Translations under genes and position numbers: made by a program | Notes under the pieces: generated by a model | The model's database searches: none | What the model was told of the DNA's origin: nothing | Seen by the model: only the letters and a program-made list of their open reading frames with translations | Part shown: positions 1-6,874 of the stretch, piece after piece | Numbering within the stretch: the stretch's first letter is position 1 | Layout of the letters: each line of letters opens with the position of its first letter | NCBI GenBank assembly: GCA_943356515.1 | Contig: CALRFM010000006.1 | Coordinates: 1 to 19,420 of the forward strand | Reading direction: 5' to 3' | DNA from: Patescibacteria group bacterium | GTDB taxonomy: Bacteria; Patescibacteriota; Microgenomatia; UBA1406; GWC2-37-13 | DNA: 19,420 nt

Positions 1-846
1 GATCTAGAAGGTGGTATTACCAGATTCCTTACTATTTATTATTGTGAAGATCCTAAAATTGTTGGTTCAGTTCGTTCAGCGCGCATGTATTTCGTAGAAC
101 TATTACAAGGATTTGGAAATAGTCCGTTGTACGGCCATGTGGGAGGAGCCAATACTTCTGGTCCAGCTGACGCGTTAGGAGAAATACAAGATCTTAACTG
201 GTATGGTTATAATGATCTCGATCAATTTGCCGTACCATTCCCTAATTATTGGCGTGATTATGACCGGCTTCCTGGGCGTGCAACTGAACATACAGTATAT
301 ACAAACACTCAAAAACTTTGGGACTATGCAGCTAAAAATAGAAAACTTACCAATGTAGATAAAGATGATGTAGCGTGGGATGAAGATTGGGAAGGATGGA
401 CATTTCAAAAAGACGCAAAAGAAGAAGAGCGTGGCACTACTACGTCTATAACATATGGATTCTGGGACGATGCTTTGGGCACAGATTATACCGTGGGATG
501 GACCTATGATCCACTCACCAACACCTATGCGCGAGAAAATGGGGGAGAACCACATATCGATTTTAATACTGACAAACAACTTCGCGCCAAAAATGTGATC
601 GTCGTCTTTGCCGATGAGAGCGTGGCAGACGATGGGTACGAGGGTGGACAGCACTTGCTTTACGATATTATTGGCTCAGATGATGCCCTTATCTTTTTTA
701 ATGGAAATGTCATAGAAGGGACATACGAAAAAGAAGATGAAGAATCAATGATGCGATTCTACGATGAAAATGACGAAGAAATATCGCTTGTAGGTGGTAA
801 GATATGGATATCTGTCTTGCCCACGGGCAATGAAGTAACCTATTAA
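1..846 (+). CDS. DUF3048 (YerB-like) protein, 5'-truncated
   Basis: The frame is open from base 1 and the true start lies upstream; the first internal ATG (85) is not the start because conserved family sequence precedes it. The 281 residues seen include EGGITRF (3-9) and a VGSVRSAR stretch (21-28), followed by a GHVGGA segment, as in the N-terminal DUF3048 domain. The C-terminal domain shows a GGEPHIDF stretch, AKNVIVVF and a final GGKIWISVLP. The founder is the Bacillus lipoprotein YerB; the biochemical role of the family is unknown, and members are normally exported and anchored outside the membrane. Any signal peptide or lipobox would lie in the missing part. The stop is two bases before the next ATG, so the two are probably co-transcribed with the secDF genes. 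Family assignment is from recognised motifs; function is not inferred. Confidence 0.85.
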   Translation, partial: DLEGGITRFLTIYYCEDPKIVGSVRSARMYFVELLQGFGNSPLYGHVGGANTSGPADALGEIQDLNWYGYNDLDQFAVPFPNYWRDYDRLPGRATEHTVYTNTQKLWDYAAKNRKLTNVDKDDVAWDEDWEGWTFQKDAKEEERGTTTSITYGFWDDALGTDYTVGWTYDPLTNTYARENGGEPHIDFNTDKQLRAKNVIVVFADESVADDGYEGGQHLLYDIIGSDDALIFFNGNVIEGTYEKEDEESMMRFYDENDEEISLVGGKIWISVLPTGNEVTY

Positions 847-848
847 CC

Positions 849-1424
849 ATGCTTGATAAACTCATTCCATCTAAGGTACGCCGCAAGATCCTCTCGCTTT
901 TTTATCATCAAATTGACGGCGTCTATTATTTGCGAGAAATTGTTCGCAAAACAGATGAAGAAGTAAACGCGGTCAAGCGCGAACTTGACATACTCTTTAA
1001 CGCAAAAGTCCTTCTTCGTGAGCGCAGGACCAATAAAGTATTTTATTCACTCAATAAAAACTACACTCTTTTTGATGAACTTCTTCGTATTCATACCAAA
1101 GACACTAAGCTTGCAAAGCTTATTATCGAAAACCAAAGCATGCTTGGTAAGGTTAAATTTGTGGCAATATCTATGAAGTTTTCAAAAAAGATATCTATCA
1201 AAGAAGATGAAATTTATATCCTTTTTGTTGGAGTCATTGTTATACCAGAAGTTGAGGCTATAATGACCGCAGCGCGTCGTGAATTTGGCTGGGATATTAA
1301 TTTCACCGTCATGACCGAAGATGAGCTCTCGTTTCGTAAAAAGAATAACGATCCCTTTATTTGGAAGTTTTTAAAATATCCTAAAATCATGTTAGTTGGC
1401 CAGGAATCAGAACTTATCAAATGA
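849..1424 (+). CDS. Winged-helix regulator with degenerate nucleotidyltransferase domain
   Basis: A 191-residue protein. Residues 1-75 look like an ArsR/MarR-like winged helix (LIPSKVRRKILSLF, a recognition helix around 36-50, and a wing with RERRTNKVFYSL). Residues 100-190 resemble the minimal nucleotidyltransferase (MNT-like) fold joined to such helices in other bacteria and archaea: a beta strand EIYILFVG (121-128) where active members have DIDLLIVG, then a REFGWDINFTVMT strand, then NDPF...YPKIMLVG. The catalytic parts are gone: there is no GS motif near 107-112, and the paired aspartates are E121 and Y123. It is therefore probably a non-catalytic ligand- or partner-binding domain on a DNA-binding protein. 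It begins 2 nt after the DUF3048 stop and ends in an ATGA overlap with secD, so it may be translationally coupled to secD. Its target is unknown; secDF regulation or autoregulation is a guess. Confidence 0.72.
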   Translation: MLDKLIPSKVRRKILSLFYHQIDGVYYLREIVRKTDEEVNAVKRELDILFNAKVLLRERRTNKVFYSLNKNYTLFDELLRIHTKDTKLAKLIIENQSMLGKVKFVAISMKFSKKISIKEDEIYILFVGVIVIPEVEAIMTAARREFGWDINFTVMTEDELSFRKKNNDPFIWKFLKYPKIMLVGQESELIK

Positions 1425-2773
1425 AAATCTTTCGCTATGCTTTTATAACCTTTATTGTATTCACTATACTGTGGATCGATTTACCACGCTCAATTCCTAT
1501 AGATATAGGATTATTCGGCAACCATATAAAAACAGAAATTCCGGTATTGGAATTGAATTTTCAATTAGGTGAAGGTCGCGTAATAAGAGATTTTAGTACT
1601 CAATTGGGTCTTGATCTGCGTGGGGGCAGCCACTTGGTATTTCAGACCGATACCTCACAAATAGATGCAGCAGATCTAGAAGACGCATTGCAATCAACCC
1701 GCGACATCATCGAACAACGTGTAAACCTCTTTGGTATATCTGAGCCAGAAGTACGAACCATAAAATCGGGCGACGTACACCGTATATCGGTAGATCTCCC
1801 TGGTGTATATGACGTAGCTGGCGCATCTCAGCTTATTGGTCAAACCGCACAGCTCCACTTTCGAGAAGAAGTTGATGGTCTTTCACCAGATGCATCTGCC
1901 AGCGCTGTATTTAATAGGCTCACGGGAGAAACAGGTCTTACGGGTAAAGATGTAGAAAAGGCTCGTGTGGACTTTAATAGTAATGATGGTACGCCACAAG
2001 TAGCACTCGAATTTACCCCAGCTGGAGCCAAGTTGTTTGCAGAAATAACGAAACGTAATGTGGGTAAACCAGTAGGTATTTTCTTGGATGAATTCCTTAT
2101 TTCTGCACCCATGGTGCAACAACAGATCATTGGCGGCAGCGCCGTAATATCGGGTAGTTTCACTACTGAGGGAGCTAAACAGCTTGCTATCGCAATCAAT
2201 TCCGGAGCACTCCCCGTGCCTATTACTTTAGTTGAACAACGAAGTATTGGACCATCGCTTGGTGGCCAAGAGGTGCAAAAGAGTGTCGCTTCCGGTGTCA
2301 TAGGACTTGGTATGGTAATGGTGTTTATGATTGGGTATTACGGTCGGTTAGGGGTTATTGCAGCTGGCGCTCTTATTATTTATGGACTTATCAATTTTGC
2401 CATATTTCGCGCCATACCCATTGTTCTTACCTTGCCTGGAGTGGCGGGATTTATCTTATCTATTGGTATGGCAGTGGACTCGAACATCCTTATTTTTGAA
2501 CGCATAAAAGAAGAACAGCGCAGAGGCAAGGCGTTTGAAGTATCTATTCGTCTAGGGTTTGGTCGTGCGATAGATGCTATAAAAGATGCCAATATTACCA
2601 CCATACTTGTCGCATTTATATTATTCAACCCCCTGAGTTGGGAGTTTTTGCCACAATTTGGACTGGTGCGTGGCTTTGCACTCACGCTGGGCATTGGTGT
2701 TGCAACCAGCTTATTTACGGGCGTTTTTATAACTAAATGGCTTATTAACGTATTTTATAAACAAAAAAAATGA
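1421..2773 (+). CDS. secD: Protein translocase subunit SecD
   Basis: SecD, the RND-family half of SecDF, which uses the proton-motive force to pull preproteins out of SecYEG on the outer face of the cytoplasmic membrane. It is 450 residues long, shorter than E. coli SecD (about 615), with a reduced periplasmic P1 region. An N-terminal membrane helix (about 5-20) is followed by the LGLDLRGG signature (about 63-70), the P1 domain with TRDIIEQRVNLFGISEPEV, and a C-terminal membrane block from about residue 287. That block holds GMAVDSNILIFERIKEE, the conserved transmembrane 4 motif with the proton-relay aspartate. The start overlaps the stop of the preceding regulator (ATGA), with no Shine-Dalgarno in range, and the end overlaps the secF start in the same way. 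No yajC is seen. Identification is firm. Confidence 0.97.
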   Translation: MKIFRYAFITFIVFTILWIDLPRSIPIDIGLFGNHIKTEIPVLELNFQLGEGRVIRDFSTQLGLDLRGGSHLVFQTDTSQIDAADLEDALQSTRDIIEQRVNLFGISEPEVRTIKSGDVHRISVDLPGVYDVAGASQLIGQTAQLHFREEVDGLSPDASASAVFNRLTGETGLTGKDVEKARVDFNSNDGTPQVALEFTPAGAKLFAEITKRNVGKPVGIFLDEFLISAPMVQQQIIGGSAVISGSFTTEGAKQLAIAINSGALPVPITLVEQRSIGPSLGGQEVQKSVASGVIGLGMVMVFMIGYYGRLGVIAAGALIIYGLINFAIFRAIPIVLTLPGVAGFILSIGMAVDSNILIFERIKEEQRRGKAFEVSIRLGFGRAIDAIKDANITTILVAFILFNPLSWEFLPQFGLVRGFALTLGIGVATSLFTGVFITKWLINVFYKQKK

Positions 2774-3633
2774 TCAATTTTCTCAAATATTGGAAGTTGT
2801 ATGTGGCTATTTCAGCTATAGTCATCGGAGTTGGACTCTACGCTATGGTCACCTGGGGATTTACCTATTCGATTGATTTTGTCGGGGGAACGAATGTGCA
2901 GTATTCATTTGATACTGTTATAGATGAACCAGGCGTGCGCGAAGTGGTAGCACGACTCGAGTATGAAATCGTAGATATCGGCGTTCATCAAAATGAAGTA
3001 ACCATGCGGCTTTCAGCCATAAATGAGCAACAAGAACAAGAACTTCGTCAGCAATTATCTGATCAATACACATCAGAAATTACCATAATAAGATCTGAAA
3101 CCGTAGGTCCAGTAATTGGCGCTGAAACATTACAAAAGACTGGTATAGCATCGATTATCGCCATAATCGGAATTCTCTTGTATGTTACGTATGCATTTAG
3201 AAATCTCAATTTTGCCATGGCAGCAATTGTAGCGCTTGTTCACGACGCGCTGGTAGTGGTAGGAATGTACGCACTGTTTTCCCATTTTCTTGGTGCGCAA
3301 CTCGATACGTTATTTGTAACCGCACTTCTTACCACGATGTCTTTTTCGGTGCACGATACCATTGTCGTATTTGATCAAATCCGTAATTATCGCAAGCGAT
3401 ACGGAAACGGAAAAATTGAGGAATATGCCAACAAAGCGCTCACCGCAACCATGGTGCGATCTTTGAATAACTCATTCACCATTATATTCATGCTTCTTAC
3501 GCTGGTACTTCTAGGCGGCACCACAATACGCTTCTTTGCACTTACACTATTGGTTGGAACCATCACCGGCACGTATTCATCTCCGTTTGTCGCCACTCCC
3601 GTGGCAGTCTGGTTTGAGAAGATGAGGAAGTAA
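2770..3633 (+). CDS. secF: Protein translocase subunit SecF
   Basis: SecF, partner of SecD in the membrane complex that completes protein export. It is 287 residues long, close to the usual length for the family. It has an N-terminal membrane helix (about 10-30), then SIDFVGGT (the SecF P4 signature), a short extracytoplasmic domain to about residue 115, and five further membrane segments. The motif SFSVHDTIVVFDQIRNY in the fourth membrane segment corresponds to the conserved D-T...FDR region; histidine stands where many homologues have asparagine. The ATG overlaps the secD stop by 4 nt, so translation is probably coupled. The A-rich run just before the start has no Shine-Dalgarno. The stop is one base before the hydrolase gene. 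Confidence 0.97.
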   Translation: MINFLKYWKLYVAISAIVIGVGLYAMVTWGFTYSIDFVGGTNVQYSFDTVIDEPGVREVVARLEYEIVDIGVHQNEVTMRLSAINEQQEQELRQQLSDQYTSEITIIRSETVGPVIGAETLQKTGIASIIAIIGILLYVTYAFRNLNFAMAAIVALVHDALVVVGMYALFSHFLGAQLDTLFVTALLTTMSFSVHDTIVVFDQIRNYRKRYGNGKIEEYANKALTATMVRSLNNSFTIIFMLLTLVLLGGTTIRFFALTLLVGTITGTYSSPFVATPVAVWFEKMRK

Positions 3634-3634
3634 T

Positions 3635-4246
3635 ATGAACATTCACACGTATCCGCTCGGGCAGATGCAGGCAAATTGCTACCTTCTGGAACAAGATGGG
3701 AACGCTTTACTCATTGATCCCGGAGACAGCGCTGACTTTCTTCTCGAGAAGATTGCATCCAAACATTTGGAACTTGTTGGTATGATCGCCACTCATGGAC
3801 ACTTTGATCACATTATGGCTGTAGGAGAGATCCAGTTGTCTTATCCTCATTTGCCTCTCCATATTCATCCAAAAGACATATTTCTCTTAGATAGAGTGGT
3901 AGAAACCGCAAAGCATTTTTTAGATTATGAACCGGCAACCATTCCGATAATGAATACAAAAGATCTTAAAATCGGAATATTTGAAATTTTTCCGCCAGCT
4001 GGCGGATTGAAATTTGACATTATTTACACACCCGGTCACACACCAGGATCATGCGCACTGTACCTCAAAGACAAGAATATTCTTTTTTCAGGTGACACAT
4101 TATTTAAAGATGGAGTAGGACGTTATGACTTTGCATACAGCGATAAAGAAGAACTAAAATCGTCACTAAAATATCTCCTATCACTTCCTCCAGACACTAT
4201 CGTGTACCCAGGTCACGGGCCAGAAACGACTATTGAAGAAGAGTAG
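3635..4246 (+). CDS. Metallo-beta-lactamase fold hydrolase (glyoxalase II-like)
   Basis: A 203-residue MBL-fold metal hydrolase. The dinuclear metal ligands are all visible: H54, H56, D58 and H59 (THGHFDH), H135 (TPGHTPGS), D154 (SGDTLF) and H194 (YPGHGPE). The layout matches the small hydroxyacylglutathione-hydrolase-like (GloB/YcbL) family that cleaves thioesters or related esters; the substrate cannot be told from sequence. A start at 3635 fits the family N-terminus, and GAGGA at 3624-3628 gives a reasonable Shine-Dalgarno, one of few in the window. It follows secF after one base and is probably co-transcribed. Oddity: residues 120-124 (PPAGG), just before the strand leading to H135, are encoded by a perfect 16-bp palindrome and look like an acquired insert (see repeat entry). 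The 3' end overlaps the convergent cca gene by 17 nt. Confidence 0.9.
   Translation: MNIHTYPLGQMQANCYLLEQDGNALLIDPGDSADFLLEKIASKHLELVGMIATHGHFDHIMAVGEIQLSYPHLPLHIHPKDIFLLDRVVETAKHFLDYEPATIPIMNTKDLKIGIFEIFPPAGGLKFDIIYTPGHTPGSCALYLKDKNILFSGDTLFKDGVGRYDFAYSDKEELKSSLKYLLSLPPDTIVYPGHGPETTIEEE
3981..4015. repeat. GC-rich 16-bp palindrome between 9-bp direct repeats
   Basis: TCCGCCAGCTGGCGGA (3991-4006) is a perfect palindrome, much richer in GC than its surroundings. It is flanked by two exact copies of TTGAAATTT at 3981-3989 and 4007-4015. It lies inside the hydrolase gene and encodes the PPAGG segment. From memory, and unchecked here, this palindrome and its translations (PPAGG, SASWR, RQLAD) recur in Parcubacteria sequences, which would make it a dispersed genomic repeat. 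Only one copy was noticed in this window. Confidence 0.6.
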
Positions 4247-5573
4247 GGAGTTTTGCAAGAAGCGCATCTTTCTCATTTTTCACTTTTTCATTATCTACCA
4301 TCTCAAAAAGCGCATTCATGATCTTTCCAATTTGTGGACCTGGCTTTATATTCAAGTGCTCCATCACGTCATGCCCCGTGATTTTTAAGTCATGAATCGA
4401 GAACGGGACATTCTGAACATCAATCAGGCGTTTTTTGAATAGCTCGGTACGCCATGATGTTTCTTTTGCCCCAGATCCTAGCCTATCTCCGGTTCTCAGC
4501 GCAAGCATCTCATCTATATTCTCAACTCCTATTTGTCGAATAAATCTACGCAGCGCTTTATCACTTTGCTCTTCTGACACGGTAAATTGATGCTGTCGCA
4601 CTAACATCACTAGTTGTTGCGCATCTTTTTTGGACAATCTCAGTCGCGTGGCAATATCTTTCGCTTGTTTTTCGCCAACTACTTCATGATTGTAAAACGT
4701 GATAATCTGCGTTTCTGGGTCTTTATGATAGGTTTCCTTTTTTCCAATATCATGTATAAGTGTGGCTAAGCGCGTAATCACATCTGAAGACGGGCAGTAT
4801 CGAAGTGATTCCACCAAATGGGTTCCTACATCGTACATATGATGTCGCTCCGGGCTTTTTTGCTCTACGCCAAAGCAGTCGTCTACTTCTGGCAAAATAT
4901 ATTGCAGGAGTCCAGCATCTTTCATCAGCATCACACCATCTGCAGCATTATCTGACGTAATCAGCTTAAAGAGCTCGCCCTGTATACGCTCGCCAGAAAT
5001 ACCCATTATAAGCTTTGCATGAGTTTGCAACGATGCCATCGTTGCCTTCTCTATCGCAAACCCTAGTTGCGCCGCTTGTCGTATAGCTCTTATGAGCCGC
5101 AATGCATCTTCTTGAAATCGAATATTGGCATCCCCCACAGCTTTTATGATCTTTTTTTCAATAGCCTCCTGCCCGTTATAAGGGTCAGTAATAGTTGTTC
5201 CATCAAACGCTATTGCATTCATAGTAAAGTCACGTCGAGCCAGATCGTCTTCTACATTATCTGCCCATTCCACACTATCAGGATGACGTGCATTTGAATA
5301 ATCTCCTTCTTTTCTATGAGTGGTTACCTCAAATACCATTTCTTTTCCATCCGCTTCAATTGGTATTCCTACCGTTCCAAAGCTATTATTGTAAAAACTG
5401 TGAGGAAAGAGTTTCATGATCTGTTCTGGTGTTCCCGAAGTAGTAAAATCCCAATCAAGAATATCCCGATTCATCAGGAGTCCGCGCACGGTTCCACCCA
5501 CCACATATATGCGATATCCTGCGTCTTGAAAGGTTTTCATGAAGGTAGTGACGTATGGTGGGAGTTGCAGCAT
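4230..5573 (-). CDS. cca: CCA tRNA nucleotidyltransferase (poly(A) polymerase family, HD domain)
   Basis: A class II CCA-adding-type nucleotidyltransferase of 447 residues, expected to build or repair the 3' CCA end of tRNAs. The N-terminal catalytic head has the VVGGTVRG motif (about 24-31) and the two metal-binding aspartates D40 and D42 (ILDWDFTT). Next come RRDFTMNAIAFD, DPYNGQEAIEKK and RFQEDALRLIRAIR, then ISGERIQGELFKLI, and a C-terminal HD phosphohydrolase-like domain with LIHDIGKKETY. An upstream in-frame ATG exists at 5591, but I prefer 5573: a perfect TATAAT sits on this strand at 5580-5585, six bases before that ATG, so transcription should begin at or next to it. Whether the enzyme adds CC, A or all three bases is not decidable by eye. 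It is divergent from hrcA and convergent with the hydrolase. Confidence 0.93.
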   Translation of the reverse strand: MLQLPPYVTTFMKTFQDAGYRIYVVGGTVRGLLMNRDILDWDFTTSGTPEQIMKLFPHSFYNNSFGTVGIPIEADGKEMVFEVTTHRKEGDYSNARHPDSVEWADNVEDDLARRDFTMNAIAFDGTTITDPYNGQEAIEKKIIKAVGDANIRFQEDALRLIRAIRQAAQLGFAIEKATMASLQTHAKLIMGISGERIQGELFKLITSDNAADGVMLMKDAGLLQYILPEVDDCFGVEQKSPERHHMYDVGTHLVESLRYCPSSDVITRLATLIHDIGKKETYHKDPETQIITFYNHEVVGEKQAKDIATRLRLSKKDAQQLVMLVRQHQFTVSEEQSDKALRRFIRQIGVENIDEMLALRTGDRLGSGAKETSWRTELFKKRLIDVQNVPFSIHDLKITGHDVMEHLNIKPGPQIGKIMNALFEMVDNEKVKNEKDALLAKLPTLLQ

Positions 5574-5579
5574 GTGATT

Positions 5580-5585
5580 ATTATA
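5580..5585 (-). promoter_or_regulatory. Putative cca -10 element
   Basis: On the minus strand a perfect TATAAT is followed by AATCAC and then ATG (5573). The -35 region (around 5603-5608, TTCATG at 17-nt spacing) is weak. The distance predicts a leaderless or nearly leaderless cca mRNA. radA has the same arrangement with the same 6-nt gap. Confidence 0.6.
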
Positions 5586-5598
5586 TAACATCTCCCTC

Positions 5599-5627
5599 TT
5601 GACATGAATTAGCAGAGTTGGTATGAT
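5599..5627 (+). promoter_or_regulatory. hrcA operon sigma70-type promoter
   Basis: TTGACA (5599-5604, full consensus) is followed after 17 nt by TATGAT (5622-5627, five of six), with TG one base upstream making an extended -10. An alternative hexamer GATAAT lies at 5625-5630. Transcription should start near 5634-5637, right at the hrcA ATG. The spacer and the -10 are covered by the CIRCE-like operator. Confidence 0.78.
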
Positions 5628-5636
5628 AATGCTAAT
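5608..5636. promoter_or_regulatory. CIRCE-like HrcA operator
   Basis: Arms ATTAGCA (5608-5614) and TGCTAAT (5630-5636) form a perfect inverted repeat. The canonical CIRCE is TTAGCACTC, nine bases, GAGTGCTAA, which puts 15 nt between TTAGCA and TGCTAA; that exact spacing is kept here. The inner CTC/GAG triplets are not kept (GAG and TAA instead). The element overlaps the -10 and ends immediately before the hrcA start codon, so bound HrcA should block RNA polymerase and autoregulate the chaperone unit. It also reaches the edge of the weak -35 of divergent cca. Confidence 0.78.
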
Positions 5637-6383
5637 ATGGATGAATTAACTCAAAGACAAATAGACATTTTGACCTCAATTATACGTGAACACACTGAAA
5701 CGGGTCAAGCTGTTGGTTCAGAAATAATTGAAAAAAAGTACAAACATGGCGTATCTCCTGCAACCATTCGAAATGAGATGGTAGAGCTTGCCAAGAAGGG
5801 ATATTTGCAAAAAACCCATGTATCGTCTGGTAGGGTGCCATCACCCAAAGGATACCGGTATTACATAAATAATGTAATGCATGAAAAAGAACTGTCCACA
5901 GTAGACGAAGTTGCGTACAAACACAGCATTTGGGATGACCGAGACAAGCGAAATCAGATGTTTTCACAAGCAGCACGGGTGCTTGCCCAAAAGACTGGCC
6001 TGATGTCACTTATAGCCACCAACTCTGGAGAGCTTTATTATGCAGGAATAGGAAATCTGCTTTCAGTTACAGACTTTCTAAACGTCTCATTATCGCAAAT
6101 GTTATTTAAACGATTAGATGAAGCAAACTTTTGGGAAGAAATATTGCGTCTTGCGCATGTTGCAGACGAAGATGTATTCTATATCCTTGGCCAAGATGAT
6201 TTTCGCGACCCAGTTTTTGAAACCTGTTCAAGTATTTTTGCTGATTTTGAAGGATCACAATCACGAGGCATCATAGGCGTACTTGGACCCAAATATATCC
6301 ATTATGAAACTATTGTTCCGCAGTTACGATTTTTCTCTCATCTTCTGCAAGATTTGATGAAAGAAGAACCAGAATCTAAATAA
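5637..6383 (+). CDS. hrcA: Heat-inducible transcription repressor HrcA (short form)
   Basis: HrcA represses class I heat-shock genes by binding CIRCE and is itself kept active by GroEL in well-studied bacteria. Residues 1-80 are a clear HrcA winged helix: LTQRQIDILTSIIREHTETG, then GVSPATIRNEMVELAKKGYL, and SSGRVPSPKGYRYYI. The C-terminal part keeps the closing HrcA motif GVLGPKYIHYETIVPQL. At 248 residues it is about 100 shorter than typical HrcA (about 340), so the middle GAF-like/inserted dimerising region is trimmed. The start at 5637 is set by the promoter: the -10 ends nine bases before the ATG, so the mRNA should be leaderless or nearly so and there is no Shine-Dalgarno. It is first in a seven-gene unit; grpE follows after 2 nt. 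Confidence 0.93.
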   Translation: MDELTQRQIDILTSIIREHTETGQAVGSEIIEKKYKHGVSPATIRNEMVELAKKGYLQKTHVSSGRVPSPKGYRYYINNVMHEKELSTVDEVAYKHSIWDDRDKRNQMFSQAARVLAQKTGLMSLIATNSGELYYAGIGNLLSVTDFLNVSLSQMLFKRLDEANFWEEILRLAHVADEDVFYILGQDDFRDPVFETCSSIFADFEGSQSRGIIGVLGPKYIHYETIVPQLRFFSHLLQDLMKEEPESK

Positions 6384-6385
6384 AT

Positions 6386-6838
6386 ATGAAAAAAACACCG
6401 AAAGAGCCAAAAATAGAAGAAATACTCAAACATGAGTGCAAGGAAGAAGAATATAAACAAGCATATTTGCGAGCTTTAGCAGATTATAAAAATCTTGAGC
6501 ACCGTATGGATAATGAACGACAACGCATGCGTGATACGGTAAAAAAGAATATCATTATGGAATTATTTCCCGTTTTAGACAATATGAATCAAGCAGCAAT
6601 ATTCACCCAAGATCCAGGACTCAGTATGGTGAGTACGACATTTATCCAAGCCTTAAACAATTTAGGGGTGAGCGAGATAGCATTGGAGGGACAACCATTT
6701 GACCCAGAAACTGCCGAAGCGGTAGAAGTAGTTGCAGGAAAGGAAGATAATATAGTAACAAAAGTAGTAGAAAAAGCGTATGCGCTAAACGGTCAAATAG
6801 TCCGACACGGCAAAGTAACGGTGAGTAAAATACAGTGA
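6386..6838 (+). CDS. grpE: Nucleotide exchange factor GrpE
   Basis: GrpE, the dimeric exchange factor that releases ADP from DnaK. It has 150 residues: an N-terminal charged helix region, the coiled-coil stretch around YKQAYLRALADYKNLEHRM (about 23-41), the LFPVLDNMNQA motif (about 60), and the C-terminal beta domain with FDPETAEAV and a final GQIVRHGKVTVSK. The N-terminal extension is shorter than in E. coli GrpE (197 residues). It begins 2 nt after the hrcA stop with an AT-rich junction and no Shine-Dalgarno. It is separated from dnaK by 36 nt, the longest gap in the unit. Confidence 0.95.
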   Translation: MKKTPKEPKIEEILKHECKEEEYKQAYLRALADYKNLEHRMDNERQRMRDTVKKNIIMELFPVLDNMNQAAIFTQDPGLSMVSTTFIQALNNLGVSEIALEGQPFDPETAEAVEVVAGKEDNIVTKVVEKAYALNGQIVRHGKVTVSKIQ

Positions 6839-6844
6839 ACATTA

Positions 6845-6864
6845 TTAATTATTTAATTATTTAA
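6845..6864 (+). repeat. AT-only tandem repeat in the grpE-dnaK spacer
   Basis: The 36-nt gap before dnaK contains TTAATTAT twice in tandem plus TTAA, with no G or C over 20 bases, followed by a short A-rich run up to the ATG. There is no Shine-Dalgarno. It may act as an unstructured ribosome landing or RNA-processing site ahead of dnaK; that is inference. Confidence 0.55.
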
Positions 6865-6874
6865 CCAAAACAAT

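Noticed and set aside
85..87. ATG as start of the DUF3048 gene
   Set aside because: The same frame is open from base 1 and encodes conserved family residues before this codon, so the gene is cut by the window edge.
1106..1122. Inverted repeat TAAGCTT, 3 nt, AAGCTTA
   Set aside because: Seven-base AT-rich arms within a coding region are expected by chance, and nothing nearby suggests a function.
5574..5591. Upstream ATG of cca
   Set aside because: A perfect TATAAT lies between this ATG and the one at 5573, so the main transcript should not include it; the added residues match no family sequence.
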